NCBI RefSeq assembly: GCF_001535545.1
Contig: NZ_CP014141.1
Coordinates: forward strand, 930,001 to 994,000
Length of the DNA stretch: 64,000 nucleotides
Direction of reading: 5' to 3'
Origin: Thermus parvatiensis
Lineage (GTDB): Bacteria > Deinococcota > Deinococci > Deinococcales > Thermaceae
Part shown: piece by piece, positions 31,463-41,116 of the stretch
How the letters are laid out: each line of letters begins with the position of its first letter
Numbering within the stretch: position 1 is the stretch's first letter
Notes under the pieces: generated by a model
The model's input: the letters and a program-made list of their open reading frames with translations, nothing else
Databases searched by the model: none
Told to the model about the DNA's origin: nothing
Position numbers and translations under genes: made by a program

Positions 31463-32316
31463 CGCCCACCTCCGAAGGCCAAGGCCACGGCCAAGGCGGT
31501 GACCACGGCGAAGCGGAAGACGATCTTGGCCTCGTCCCAGCCGAGGAGCTCAAAGTGGTGGTGGAGGGGGCTCATTCGGAGGAGGCGGCGCCCCGTGCGC
31601 CGGAAGTAGGCCACCTGGGCCACCACCGAGAGCACCTCCACCACGGGGACGATGGCGGCGAGGGGCAGAAGCCAGAGCTTCCCCGCAAGGACGAAGAGCC
31701 CCGCCACCATAGCCCCCAAGGCCTGGCTCCCCGTGTCCCCCATGAAGACCTTGGCCCGGGGGGCGTTGTGCCAGAGGAAGCCCAGCACCCCGCCCAGTAG
31801 GGCCTGGGCCAGGGGGTAGGGGTAGAAGGGCAGGAGGATCACGGCGGTCACCGAGGCGAGGAGGCCGTCCAGGCCGTCGGTGAAGTTGAAGGCGTTGGCC
31901 GCCCCCACCACGGCGAGGAGGATGAGGAGGACGTCCAGCCAGGGCCAGGGGGTGTAGTCCACAAGCCTCGAGGCCCAGAGGGCGAAGGCGAGGCCCATGA
32001 CCCCCTGGGCGAGGAGCTTCTCCCGGGCCCTGAGGGGCCTCAGGCGGCTTCCCGCCAGGTCGTCCACCGCCCCGAGGAGGGCGAAGCCGAGGCCGAGGAG
32101 CCAAAGCCCCTTAAAGGCGTCCCCCCCGTGAAGCCCGTAGGCCAAGGCGGCGGCCAGGAGGAAGGCCACCCCGCCCATGCTGGGGGTGCCCGCTTTGGCC
32201 AGGTGGGCCTCAGGGCCCTCGGCGCGGACCCGTTTTCCCAAGCCCAGGCCAGGGGCGAGGGCGATCCAGAAGGCCGTAAGGATCCAGGCGAGAAGAAGGG
32301 CGGTGGCTAGAACCAT
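31459..32316 (-). CDS. mraY: phospho-MurNAc-pentapeptide transferase MraY
   Basis: Integral membrane enzyme moving phospho-MurNAc-pentapeptide to undecaprenyl phosphate (lipid I). It has 285 residues, short for the family (about 320-360). Conserved motifs are present: KAGTPSMGGVAF, the Asp pair in GAVDDLAGSRL, ANAFNFTDGLDGL, VFMGDTGSQALG and MSPLHHHFELLGWDEAK. ATG 32316 overlaps the stop of the upstream lipoprotein gene by 10 bases, so they are cotranscribed. The shortness is in the loops and termini, not the catalytic core. Confidence 0.96.
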   Translation of the reverse strand: MVLATALLLAWILTAFWIALAPGLGLGKRVRAEGPEAHLAKAGTPSMGGVAFLLAAALAYGLHGGDAFKGLWLLGLGFALLGAVDDLAGSRLRPLRAREKLLAQGVMGLAFALWASRLVDYTPWPWLDVLLILLAVVGAANAFNFTDGLDGLLASVTAVILLPFYPYPLAQALLGGVLGFLWHNAPRAKVFMGDTGSQALGAMVAGLFVLAGKLWLLPLAAIVPVVEVLSVVAQVAYFRRTGRRLLRMSPLHHHFELLGWDEAKIVFRFAVVTALAVALAFGGGR

Positions 32317-33005
32317 GGCGCCTCCCCGCAGCGGAGCGTCCGTTCCCCGGGGCTCAGGTAGAGGGTGTTCTCCCAGGCGGCGAGGTCCTCCGCCGGGCCC
32401 AGGGGGGCGAGGCCCGTGGGGGTGAGGAGGTGGGCGAGCCCGCCCTCCGCGAGGAAGGCCACCCCGCACCGGGCGGCCTGGGCCTTAAGGGCGGGGGCGG
32501 GCAGGGCGAGGCGCCGCCCCGAGGGGAAGAAGTGGGCCTCCGTCCCCAGGGCCACCACCTCCCCCTCCCAGGCCACCACCTGGCGGAAGCTCCCGGAGAG
32601 GAGGAGGCGGCCTTCCAGGTGGAGCCCCTCCGCGTCCACCCAGTAGAGGCCCTCGGGGGTCTCCAGGGCGTCTTGGGCGGGGTAGGGGAGGAGGCCCCTT
32701 TGGGTCAGGACGCCGCCCTCGAGGCCCACGGCGAGGCCGGGCCGGGCCCTGAGGAACCGGGGCACCCCGGGGAGGTGCAGGCTCTGGACCTTCCCCGCCC
32801 GCACCTCGAGGAGCTGGTAGGGGTAGGCGGCGTAGAGGGCCTCGCTGTCCGCGTCCACGAGGAGGGGCGCCCCGGGGAGGATGGCCTGGAAGCGGCCCTC
32901 CACCACGCTTCCCCGGATGAACCCCCCGGGGTAGGGGAGGCTCGGCCCCTCGGGCAGGGGGGCGCAAGCGGCGAGGAGGACTAGGAGGAGAAGGGCGCGT
33001 CCCAT
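32307..33005 (-). CDS. lipoprotein of unknown function inside the dcw cluster
   Basis: A 232-residue protein with lipobox LLAAC (Cys14 by count) and no recognisable catalytic motif. The mature part has repeated short beta segments with aromatic ends: PYQLLEVRAGKVQSLHLPG, GLAVGLEGGVLTQRGLL, ETPEGLYWVDAEGLHLEGRL, AWEGEVVALGTEAHFFPSGR. This is the look of a beta-propeller-like or WD-like fold, though that is a guess. It overlaps murF by 25 bases upstream and mraY by 10 downstream, so it is embedded in the essential operon. dcw clusters elsewhere have no such gene at this place. A role in wall synthesis or septation outside the inner membrane is inferred from position only. Confidence 0.75.
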   Translation of the reverse strand: MGRALLLLVLLAACAPLPEGPSLPYPGGFIRGSVVEGRFQAILPGAPLLVDADSEALYAAYPYQLLEVRAGKVQSLHLPGVPRFLRARPGLAVGLEGGVLTQRGLLPYPAQDALETPEGLYWVDAEGLHLEGRLLLSGSFRQVVAWEGEVVALGTEAHFFPSGRRLALPAPALKAQAARCGVAFLAEGGLAHLLTPTGLAPLGPAEDLAAWENTLYLSPGERTLRCGEAPWF

Positions 33006-34272
33006 AGCTCCACGATCCGCTCCAGGCCCACGGCCCTGGAGGCCTTGAGGTAGACGAGGTCCCCCGGGGCCACCCGGGCCTTGAGCCAGGCCAGGGCTTC
33101 CTCCAGGCTCTCCGCCGCCTCGCCGGAAAGGGCGGCTTGACGCCGGGCGTGGGGCCCCAGGTAAAGGGGGGAGAGGCCGAGCCTCGCCGCCTCCTCCGCC
33201 ACCTCGAGGTGGAGGCGGAGGCTTTCCCGGCCAAGCTCCCGCATCTCCCCGAGCACGGCCCACTTCCGCCCCGGCTGGGCGGCGAGCCAGCGGAGGCCGG
33301 CCTTCACCGAAAGGGGGTTGGCGTTGTAGGCGTCGTTGACGAAGGTCACGCCGCCCACCTCCCGCATCTCCATGCGCCCCGGGGGGAGGGTGAGGCGGGA
33401 GAGCCTTTCCGCCACCTCTTCCAGGGAAAGGCCCAAGACCTCGGCCGCCGCCAGGGCCGCAAGCGCCCCGTAGGCGGGGCCAAGCCCGGGGTAGGGAACG
33501 CGCACGAGAAGCCTTCCGTAGCGGAAGCGGCTTTCCCGGAGGCCGAGCTCCAACTCCCGTCCCCGGAAGGTGCCCTCGGCGAACCCGTAGACGAGGAGGT
33601 CTTCCCTGAGGCCTAGGACGAGGGGGGCGGCCTGCTCCCCCACCAAGGCGGTGGGGGCCCGGAGGAGGTGGGCCTCTTCCTCTACTGCCTTTTTCAGGGT
33701 CCCGAAGGCCTCCAGGTGCTCCTCCCGAGGGCCGTGAGGACGGCGAGGTGGGGTTTTGCCAGGGCGAAGAGCTCCGCCATCTCCCCCTGGCGGTCCACGC
33801 CGAGCTCCACCACGGCCCCGGGGCTTTGGGGGTCCAGGTGCCAGAAGAAGCGGACGAGGGGCGGGGCGGTGTTGAGGTTCCCCGGGGGGGCGGGAAGGCC
33901 CAGGCCCTGGGCCAGGGCCTCCTTGGTGGTGGTCTTGCCCGAGCTTCCCCCCACGGCCAGGACCGGGCCCGGGAAGAGGCGGCGGAGGGCCTCGCCCAGG
34001 CGCAGGAGGGCCTGCCAGGGGTCCTCCACCTCCAGGGTGGCGGGGCCTGCCCGGTCGGCCAGGACCAGGCTTGCCCCCCGGGCCAGGGCCTTCGGGATGT
34101 AGTGCCGCCCGTGGGTGGTGCGCCCGGGGAGGGCGGCGAAGAGGCTTCCCGGCGTGGCGGCGCCGCTGTGCCAGACCAGGTCCCGCACCGGCCCTCCGCC
34201 CGGATGGAGCCGTCCCCCCACGGCCCGGGCCACCCACTCCGGCGTTAGTTCCCTAACATACGTCCCTTGCAC
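32981..34272 (-). CDS. murF: UDP-MurNAc-tripeptide-D-Ala-D-Ala ligase MurF (frameshifted)
   Basis: Adds D-Ala-D-Ala to the UDP-MurNAc-tripeptide. Marks: WHSGAATPGSLFAALPG, P-loop AVGGSSGKTTTKEAL, ELGVDRQGEM, FVNDAYNANPLSVKAGL and KWAVLGEMRELG. One base is missing at 33724-33726, where LTALG should continue EEHLEAFGTLKKA. The repaired length is 430 residues. GTG 34272 is chosen because GGTGAGG from the end of ftsI lies 5 bases upstream; an in-frame ATG at 34296 would overlap ftsI. murE, normally between ftsI and murF, is not here. Confidence 0.92.
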
Positions 34273-34279
34273 AACATCC

Positions 34280-35594
34280 TCACCGCCCTTCAGCATAGGG
34301 GGGCAGGCCCGCCCAGGCCAAGAGCCCGGCGGCGATCTCCCGGAAGATGGGGGCGGCCACCTGGCTCCCGTTGATTTGGGTTTTGGGGTAGTGGACGGCG
34401 ACTACCACGGTGAACCGGGGGCGGTCGGCGGGGACGAACCCGGCGAACCAAGCGGTGAACACCTCCTGGGAGTAGCGCCCGTTCACCACCACCTGGGCGG
34501 TGCCCGTCTTACCCCCGAGGCGGTAGCCCGGAAGGTGGGCTGTGGGCACGGCCACCCGGGCCAGGGCCTCCCGCAGGGCCTGGGCCGTGGCCGGGGAGAA
34601 GACGCGCCAGGAACGGCCCTCCGTTCCCTTGAGGAGGACGGGGGTCCGGTAGACCCCGTCCACCAGGGCCCCGTAGGCGGCGGCCAGGTGCAGGGGGGTG
34701 ATGAGGAAGCCCTGGCCGAAGGTGTGGTTGGCGTAGGCCACCCGGCTCCACTTCTCGGGGGGTTGGAAGAGGGGGGCCGCCACCCGGATGCCCGGCAGGA
34801 GGTCGGCGCGGGTGAGGCCCAGGGCCTCCATGTAGGCGAAGAAGGTTTCCTTGGGGAGGCGTTCGGCGAGGAGGCTGATGCCCACGTTGGAGGAGTAGCG
34901 GAGCACCTCCTCCAGGGTCAGGACGGGAGGATGGGGGACGATGTCCCGTATGGTCCAGCCTTCAAGCTCCCTCCGCATGGGGGCCTCCACCCGGGTGGCG
35001 AGGGTGGCGGCGCCCTCCTCCAGGAGCATGGCGGCGGTGAGGGTCTTGGCCGTGGACCCCGGTTCCAAGGGGACGAGGAAGGCGTGGTTGCGCCAGGAGA
35101 TGTCCTCCGCGGGGCTTTTCCTCGGGGCGTCGGGGTCAAAGGGGGGCCGTTGGCCACGGCGAGGAGGCGCCCCTCTGCGTCCATGACCACGGCGCTCCCG
35201 TAGTCCGCGCGGCTCTCCTTTAGCCCGCGCCAAAGGGCCCTTTCCGCCAGGGCCTGAACGAAGGGCTCTAGGGTCAGGGTGTAGGACCGCCCCTCGCTCA
35301 AGGAAGCGTTGAGGTCCCGCTCCAGCCCCTCCAGGCCCCGGCCCGAGGCCCGCTCCCCGAAGCCCAGGAGTTGGCTTGCGCTTCGCCCCAAGGGGTGGAG
35401 CCGTTTTCCCTCCAGGGTGAGGGCGAGGGGGGTGCCGTCGGCGGCGTAAAGCCCCCCTCGAGGCGGCGGGGGCGGGGGGGGCGCGGGCTGGATCCTCGGG
35501 GGGTGGAGGGCCAGGGTGTAGACCCCGAGGGCGAGGAGGGCCACGTAGGCGAGGAAGCCGAGCACCACGAGGTGGACCCGCTCCCGGCCTGCGG

Positions 35595-35598
<4 letters not shown>
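34280..35598 (-). CDS. ftsI: class B penicillin-binding protein FtsI, short form (frameshifted)
   Basis: Septal transpeptidase partner of FtsW. It has 439 residues after one base is added at the G run 35141-35146. A single TM helix (HLVVLGFLAYVALLALGVY) and a Pro-rich stretch precede only a short dimerisation region (YAADGTPLALTLEGKRLHPL). The transpeptidase motifs follow: SxxK in LEPGSTAKTLTA (S182), SxN in RYSSNVGIS (S236-N238) and KTG in GGKTGTAQV (K364). E. coli FtsI has its nucleophile at S307, so about 120 residues of the N-terminal module are absent. The GTG start overlaps the ftsL stop (GTGA). Confidence 0.92.
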
Positions 35599-37124
<1,526 letters not shown>

Positions 37125-37212
37125 CTTCCACCTGGTCCCACCTTCCGGGCCTCGGGTCCGGGGCGGAGGAGGGCCTCCGGGGACCGTGGGGCTGGAAGGT
37201 TTTCTGACGCGA

Positions 37213-37275
37213 AGTATAGCATGGAGGCCCCACAGTTTTCCACTCTCTCCCACCCTCCTCCCACCTCTGTCCCAC
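37213..37275 (-). promoter_or_regulatory. dcw promoter with four MraZ boxes
   Basis: On the minus strand GTGGGA occurs at 37275-37270, 37264-37259 and 37253-37248, and a variant GTGGAA at 37243-37238: direct repeats 11, 11 and 10 bases apart, one per helical turn. They are followed by a TATACT -10 box (37218-37213), and the last repeat sits where the -35 would be. Binding of MraZ there should block RNA polymerase, giving autorepression of mraZ and the division and wall operon. The leader is about 80 bases. Boxes of this form and spacing are the MraZ site known from E. coli and Mycoplasma. Confidence 0.85.
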
Positions 37276-37283
37276 CCCGGGGC

Positions 37284-37315
37284 AAAAAAAACAGGCGCCC
37301 GAACGCTCGGGCGCC
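37284..37315 (-). terminator. rho-independent terminator of rnpB
   Basis: On the minus strand a 9-bp stem GGCGCCCGA / TCGGGCGCC around GCGT, then TG and eight T residues (37291-37284). It separates rnpB from the dcw promoter that lies immediately downstream. Confidence 0.93.
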
Positions 37316-37688
37316 TCCGGGACGAGGCGTAAGCCGGGTTCTGTTTTCCGCGGTCATCTCTCTGGGACCGGTGTCGCCACCGGCCTCAAGCGGCCCATCC
37401 CAGGGGTTCTGGCGGGCCGGGCAAGCCCTTCCCCTCTACCGGGCCTTGCACCGGGTGGGGTTTGCCGTGCCCCGGCCTGTTGCCAGGCCAGGCGGTGGGC
37501 TCTTACCCCACCGTTTCACCCTTGCCCGCACCGGGGGAAACCCCCGGCCGCTGGCGGTCTCTTCTCTGTGGCACTTTCCGTCGGGTTACCCCGCCCAGGC
37601 GTTACCTGGCACCCTGCCCTATGGTGCCCGGACTTTCCTCACCCGAGGGGTTCGGCCCTCGGGCGCGACCGCGCCCTCGTCCCGGGCT
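37316..37688 (-). ncRNA. rnpB: RNase P RNA (bacterial type A)
   Basis: Catalytic RNA of RNase P, maturing tRNA 5' ends. On the minus strand CCGGGACGAGG (37685-37675) pairs with CCTCGTCCCGG (37327-37317) as helix P1. The universal core GAGGAAAGTCCGGGC is at 37640-37626, and ACAGAACCCGGCTT, the 3' CR V region that also binds tRNA CCA through its GGT-type loop partner, is at 37344-37331. Length is about 370 bases, as in T. thermophilus. The 5' end is set from the -10 box and P1, so it is accurate to a few bases. Confidence 0.95.
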
Positions 37689-37693
37689 ACTTT

Positions 37694-37722
37694 ATTTTAG
37701 CAAGCGCGTGTGTTAGGGTAAA
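37694..37722 (-). promoter_or_regulatory. rnpB promoter
   Basis: TTTACC (37722-37717) and TAAAAT (37699-37694) with a 17-base spacer, putting the RNA start near 37688. Its -35 box overlaps the -10 box of the divergent small membrane-protein gene, so the two promoters should compete. Confidence 0.65.
37714..37719 (+). promoter_or_regulatory. -10 box of leaderless 59-residue membrane-protein gene
   Basis: TAGGGT followed by AAAGGG (6 bases) and GTG 37726. Confidence 0.55.
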
Positions 37723-37725
37723 GGG

Positions 37726-37905
37726 GTGCGAAGGCTTCCCGCTTGGTCGTGGCCATTTCTCCTGGCGTTTTTCGCCCTGGTGGGCCTGGGGCTACTGGCG
37801 GTGCTCTGGGCGGTGGGGGCTTTGGCGCTTCTGGGCCTCGGGGCGCTTTCCCTCCTTAGGGGCGTCTGGCCCAGGCGGCGCTGGCGGAGGCTTCCCCCGG
37901 GGTGA
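37726..37905 (+). CDS. small membrane protein, 59 residues, unknown function
   Basis: GTG 37726 to TGA 37903-37905 encodes [15 protein letters not shown], a long hydrophobic region (two TM segments in a hairpin, or one long one: [20 protein letters not shown] and GALSLL) and a basic C-terminus [15 protein letters not shown]. The start has the window's leaderless promoter spacing, the hydrophobic stretch is not what random GC-rich sequence would give, and the basic tail fits a positive-inside topology. It lies between divergent rnpB and rpmE. I recognise no family. Confidence 0.6.
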   Translation: MRRLPAWSWPFLLAFFALVGLGLLAVLWAVGALALLGLGALSLLRGVWPRRRWRRLPPG

Positions 37906-37912
37906 GGAGGCC

Positions 37913-37942
37913 TTGCCCTTAGGGGTTCACCCCCTGTACACT
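37913..37942 (+). promoter_or_regulatory. rpmE promoter
   Basis: TTGCCC (37913-37918) and TACACT (37937-37942) with an 18-base spacer. The start of transcription near 37949 gives a leader of about 40 bases with an AAGGAGG ribosome site. Confidence 0.6.
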
Positions 37943-37990
37943 AAAAGGTGGCTTGCGCACGGCCAAGACCGTGCGAAGAAGGAGGCGAAC

Positions 37991-38206
37991 GTGAAGGAAG
38001 GCATCCATCCTAAGCTGGTTCCCGCCCGCATCATCTGCGGTTGCGGCAACGTCATTGAGACCTACTCCACCAAGCCCGAGATCTACGTGGAGGTCTGCTC
38101 CAAGTGCCACCCCTTCTACACGGGGCAGCAGCGCTTCGTGGACACTGAGGGGCGGGTGGAGCGGTTCCAGCGGCGCTACGGCGACTCTTACCGCAAGGGG
38201 CGCTAG
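37991..38206 (+). CDS. rpmE: 50S ribosomal protein L31
   Basis: Small ribosomal protein bridging the subunits. It has 71 residues, zinc-binding form: CGCG near 16-19 and [10 protein letters not shown] in the middle, then the basic end [17 protein letters not shown] 37991 has AAGGAGG 5 bases before it. Alone in its transcription unit or read through into mtnA, which starts 54 bases later with its own ribosome site. Confidence 0.96.
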
Positions 38207-38260
38207 GCCCTCTGGTCTAGGGCGGGGGATGGCCCCGCCCGCTTTCCTTTAGGAGGCGGC

Positions 38261-39253
38261 GTGGATCGGGTGCTTCCCTTTCGCTTCGCGGAGGAGGAGG
38301 GGGTCTTCTGGCTTCTGGACCAGAGGCGCCTGCCCCAGGAGGAGGTTTACGTCCCGGTGCGCACCGCCCGGGAGATGGCCCAGGCCATCCGGGACATGGT
38401 GGTCCGGGGGGCGCCGGCCATCGGCGTCTCCGCCGCCTTCGGCATGGTCCTGGCCCACCTGGCGGGGGAGGACCTCGAGGAGGCGGACCGGAGGCTCAGG
38501 GCGAGCCGCCCCACGGCGGTGAACCTCTTCCACGCCCTGGACCGGATGCGCCCCTTTTGGGGGGACCTGGCGGGAAGCCTCCTCGAGGCGCGGCGCATCT
38601 GGCAAGAGGTGGAGGAAACGGAGGCGGCCATCAGCCGCCACGGCGCCCAGGTCCTCTGGGGCCAGGTCCTCACCCACTGCAACACGGGTCCCCTGGCCAC
38701 GGGCGGCTACGGCACCGCCCTCGGGGCCATCGTGGAGGCCTACAGGCTTGGGCGGGTGCGGCACGTCTGGGTGGACGAGACCAGGCCCTACCTCCAAGGG
38801 GCCCGCCTCACCGCCTACGAGCTCCAGAAGGCGGGGGTACCCGCCACCCTGATCACCGACAGCATGGCGGGCTGGCTCATGGCCCGGGGAGCCGTGGACG
38901 CGGTGGTGGTGGGGGTGGACCGCATGGCCTTGAACGGGGACTTCGCCAACAAGGTGGGAACCTACGCCCTCGCCGTGCTGGCCCACCACCACGGGATCCC
39001 CTTCTACGCCGCCTTGCCCCTTTCCTCCGTGGACCCCCGGTTGGCGAGCGGGGAGGGCATCCCCATAGAGGAGCGTTCCCCGGAGGAGGTGGTGGCCTTC
39101 CGCGGCGTGCGGATCGCCCCCGAGGGGTTTCCCGCCTACCACCCCGCCTTTGACGTGACCCCCCATCGGTACCTCACGGGGATCATCACGGAGAAGGGGG
39201 TCCTCTACCCTCCCTTCGCTGAAGGGCTGCGGCGTGCCTTGGGGCTGGATTGA
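38261..39253 (+). CDS. mtnA: S-methyl-5-thioribose-1-phosphate isomerase
   Basis: Methionine-salvage enzyme isomerising methylthioribose 1-phosphate to methylthioribulose 1-phosphate; eIF2B-alpha-like fold. It has 330 residues. Marks: MVVRGAPAIGVSAAFG, catalytic Cys in VLTHCNTGPLATGGYGTALG, ITDSMAGWLM, catalytic Asp in VVVGVDRMALNGDFANKVGT, and AFDVTPHRYLTGIITEKG at the end. GTG 38261 has TTTAGGAGG upstream. It overlaps comF by 20 bases. Confidence 0.95.
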   Translation: MDRVLPFRFAEEEGVFWLLDQRRLPQEEVYVPVRTAREMAQAIRDMVVRGAPAIGVSAAFGMVLAHLAGEDLEEADRRLRASRPTAVNLFHALDRMRPFWGDLAGSLLEARRIWQEVEETEAAISRHGAQVLWGQVLTHCNTGPLATGGYGTALGAIVEAYRLGRVRHVWVDETRPYLQGARLTAYELQKAGVPATLITDSMAGWLMARGAVDAVVVGVDRMALNGDFANKVGTYALAVLAHHHGIPFYAALPLSSVDPRLASGEGIPIEERSPEEVVAFRGVRIAPEGFPAYHPAFDVTPHRYLTGIITEKGVLYPPFAEGLRRALGLD

Positions 39254-39851
39254 GGCCCTATTGGGCCACGCCTGTCCGGGGTGCGGCGGGCCCTTGGACC
39301 TTCCCGCCCTCTGCGGGCGTTGCCGGGCGGGCCTCGAGGCCTTCTCCACGGGGGAGATGGTCTACCTGGGCCACTACGCCCGGGTGGGTCCCTTGGTGCG
39401 GGCGCTGAAGTACGGGAGGCGGGAGGCCTTGGCCCGGGCGCTGGCCGAGCCCCTGGCCCGGGCCGTGGCCGCGAGGGGGTGGCGGCTCCAGGGCGTCACG
39501 GCGGTGCCCACCCTGCCCCACCGGCTCGCCCTCAGGGGCTACAACCCGCCCGAGGTTTTGGCCCGGGCCCTCGCCGAGGCCCTAGGGGTGCCCTACCGCC
39601 CGGTGCTCTTCCGGAGGCGGTACACCCCGGGCCAGCCCACCCGGGGCTTCAAGGAGCGCCGCCTCCTCCCGGGCGACCTCTTCGGGGCCCGGGTGCGGGT
39701 GGAGGGGACTTGGCTTTTGGTGGACGACGTCCTCACCAGCGGGGCCACCTTCCTCCGGGCCCGGGGAGCCCTCCTCGAGGCGGGGGCCGCCCACGTCTAC
39801 GGGGCCTTCCTGGCGGTGCGGGACCCCAGGGCCTTGGGGCCTTACCGCTAA
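39234..39851 (+). CDS. comF: ComF-family phosphoribosyltransferase
   Basis: A 205-residue protein with a four-cysteine zinc site at the N-terminus (CPGCGGPLDLPALCGRC) and a PRTase domain with the PRPP loop LLVDDVLTSGATF and ALRGYNPPEVLARALAEALG. ComF/GntX proteins are linked with DNA uptake; Thermus is highly competent, and a role in handling incoming single strands is suggested by work on ComF elsewhere. The start overlaps the end of mtnA (GTG 39234), without a strong ribosome site, so the N-terminus is slightly uncertain. Confidence 0.88.
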   Translation: MPWGWIEALLGHACPGCGGPLDLPALCGRCRAGLEAFSTGEMVYLGHYARVGPLVRALKYGRREALARALAEPLARAVAARGWRLQGVTAVPTLPHRLALRGYNPPEVLARALAEALGVPYRPVLFRRRYTPGQPTRGFKERRLLPGDLFGARVRVEGTWLLVDDVLTSGATFLRARGALLEAGAAHVYGAFLAVRDPRALGPYR

Positions 39852-39882
39852 GCCCCTGCGCCTCGGGCACCCCGCCCCGGCC

Positions 39883-41115
39883 TCAGTAGTAGGCGCTCGG
39901 GTCCACGAAGCGGGTGGCGTCCCCGGTGCGGAGGGCCACGCGGAACTCCAGCTCGTTGGGCTGGATGAGGAGGCCCCCGCCCAGGTAGCCGATCACCTGT
40001 CCCTGGCGCACCCGGTCCCCCTCCTGCACCAAAGGGGCCTGCAGGTTGGTGTAGACGGTGGCCAGCTCTTCCGTATGGACCAGCATCACCGTGTAGCCCA
40101 GGTTGGGGAGGTACAAGACCCCGGCCACGTACCCGTCGGCGGCCGCCTGGACCGGGCTTCCCGGGGCGGGGGCGGCGATCACCTGGAAGGGGCCTTCCTT
40201 CCCGTAGGGGACGGCGATCCGTCCCCCGGGGACGGGGAAGGCGAGGCGGCCCACCGTGGCCGGAAGAGGGGGCGGCGGGACCACCACGCTGGCCTGGGCG
40301 GCCCGGCGGGCCTCCTCTTCCCGGCGCCGCCTCTCGGCCTCCTCCTGGAGGGCCTTTAGGCGCTGCCGTTCCTCCAGGAGCCGCTTTTGCAGCTCGGCCA
40401 GGCGGCTTTGGAGCTGGGCCCGCTCCTCGAGGGCGTCCCGGAGCAGGGCCTTCTTGCCCGCCTCCTCCCGCCTGAGCTCGGCGAGGACCGCTTCCAGCCC
40501 CCGCCGCTTCGCTTCCAACGCCCGCTGCGTCTCGGCGAGCTCCGCCTCCTTGGCCGTGAGGGACTGGACCAGAAGCTCCAGCCTCGCCTTCTCCTCCCTA
40601 AGGGCCTTCAGGGTGGCCTGGAGGGTCTTCACCAAGGCGGTGTCCTGGCGGGAGATGTACCCCACCCAGCGGGCCCGGACGGCGAGGTCGGTAAAGGACT
40701 CGGCCCTAAGCAAGGGAAGGTAGCGGCCTGCCCGCTCCCGGTGCAGGCTCACCATGAGGGCCTGGAGCCTTTCCCGCAAGGCCTCGAGGTCTTTCTCCAG
40801 CTTGGCGATCCTGGCCTCCGTTTGCCGCACCTCCTCCTCGAGGCGGGCCGTCTCTTGCTTAAGCCGCCGCCTTTCGGCCTCGAGGCGGGCGATCTCCTTT
40901 TCCAGGGCCGCCTTTTCCCCGAGGAGGTTCTTGAGCCTCTGGGAGATCTGGGCGAGCTCCCGGTTCAGCGCCTGGATGCGCTTCGCCGCCTCCTCCTCCA
41001 GGGCCCGGGCCCGGGCGGCCTGGGCTTCCAGGGCCTGGACGCGCTTTTCCTGGGCCGCGAGGTCCTGGCCCCAGGCGGGGGCAAGGAGGAGGAGGAGAAG
41101 GAGGAGGCGGCCCAC
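39883..41115 (-). CDS. EnvC/PcsB-like coiled-coil protein with degenerate LytM (M23) domain
   Basis: Periplasmic protein of 410 residues: signal peptide (GRLLLLLLLLAPAWG), long coiled coil (about 20-290, heptads of Glu/Lys/Leu/Arg), Pro linker, and a C-terminal LytM domain (RLAFPVPGGRIAVPYGKEGP ... NELEFRVAL). Active M23 peptidases have H-x3-D and H-x-H zinc ligands. Here the positions read KEGPFQV and NELEFRV with no His, so the domain should be inactive, as in EnvC, which activates amidases. It starts one base after the ftsX stop, matching the FtsEX-EnvC/PcsB partnership in which FtsX controls such a protein across the membrane. Confidence 0.88.
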   Translation of the reverse strand: MGRLLLLLLLLAPAWGQDLAAQEKRVQALEAQAARARALEEEAAKRIQALNRELAQISQRLKNLLGEKAALEKEIARLEAERRRLKQETARLEEEVRQTEARIAKLEKDLEALRERLQALMVSLHRERAGRYLPLLRAESFTDLAVRARWVGYISRQDTALVKTLQATLKALREEKARLELLVQSLTAKEAELAETQRALEAKRRGLEAVLAELRREEAGKKALLRDALEERAQLQSRLAELQKRLLEERQRLKALQEEAERRRREEEARRAAQASVVVPPPPLPATVGRLAFPVPGGRIAVPYGKEGPFQVIAAPAPGSPVQAAADGYVAGVLYLPNLGYTVMLVHTEELATVYTNLQAPLVQEGDRVRQGQVIGYLGGGLLIQPNELEFRVALRTGDATRFVDPSAYY

Positions 41116-41116
41116 C

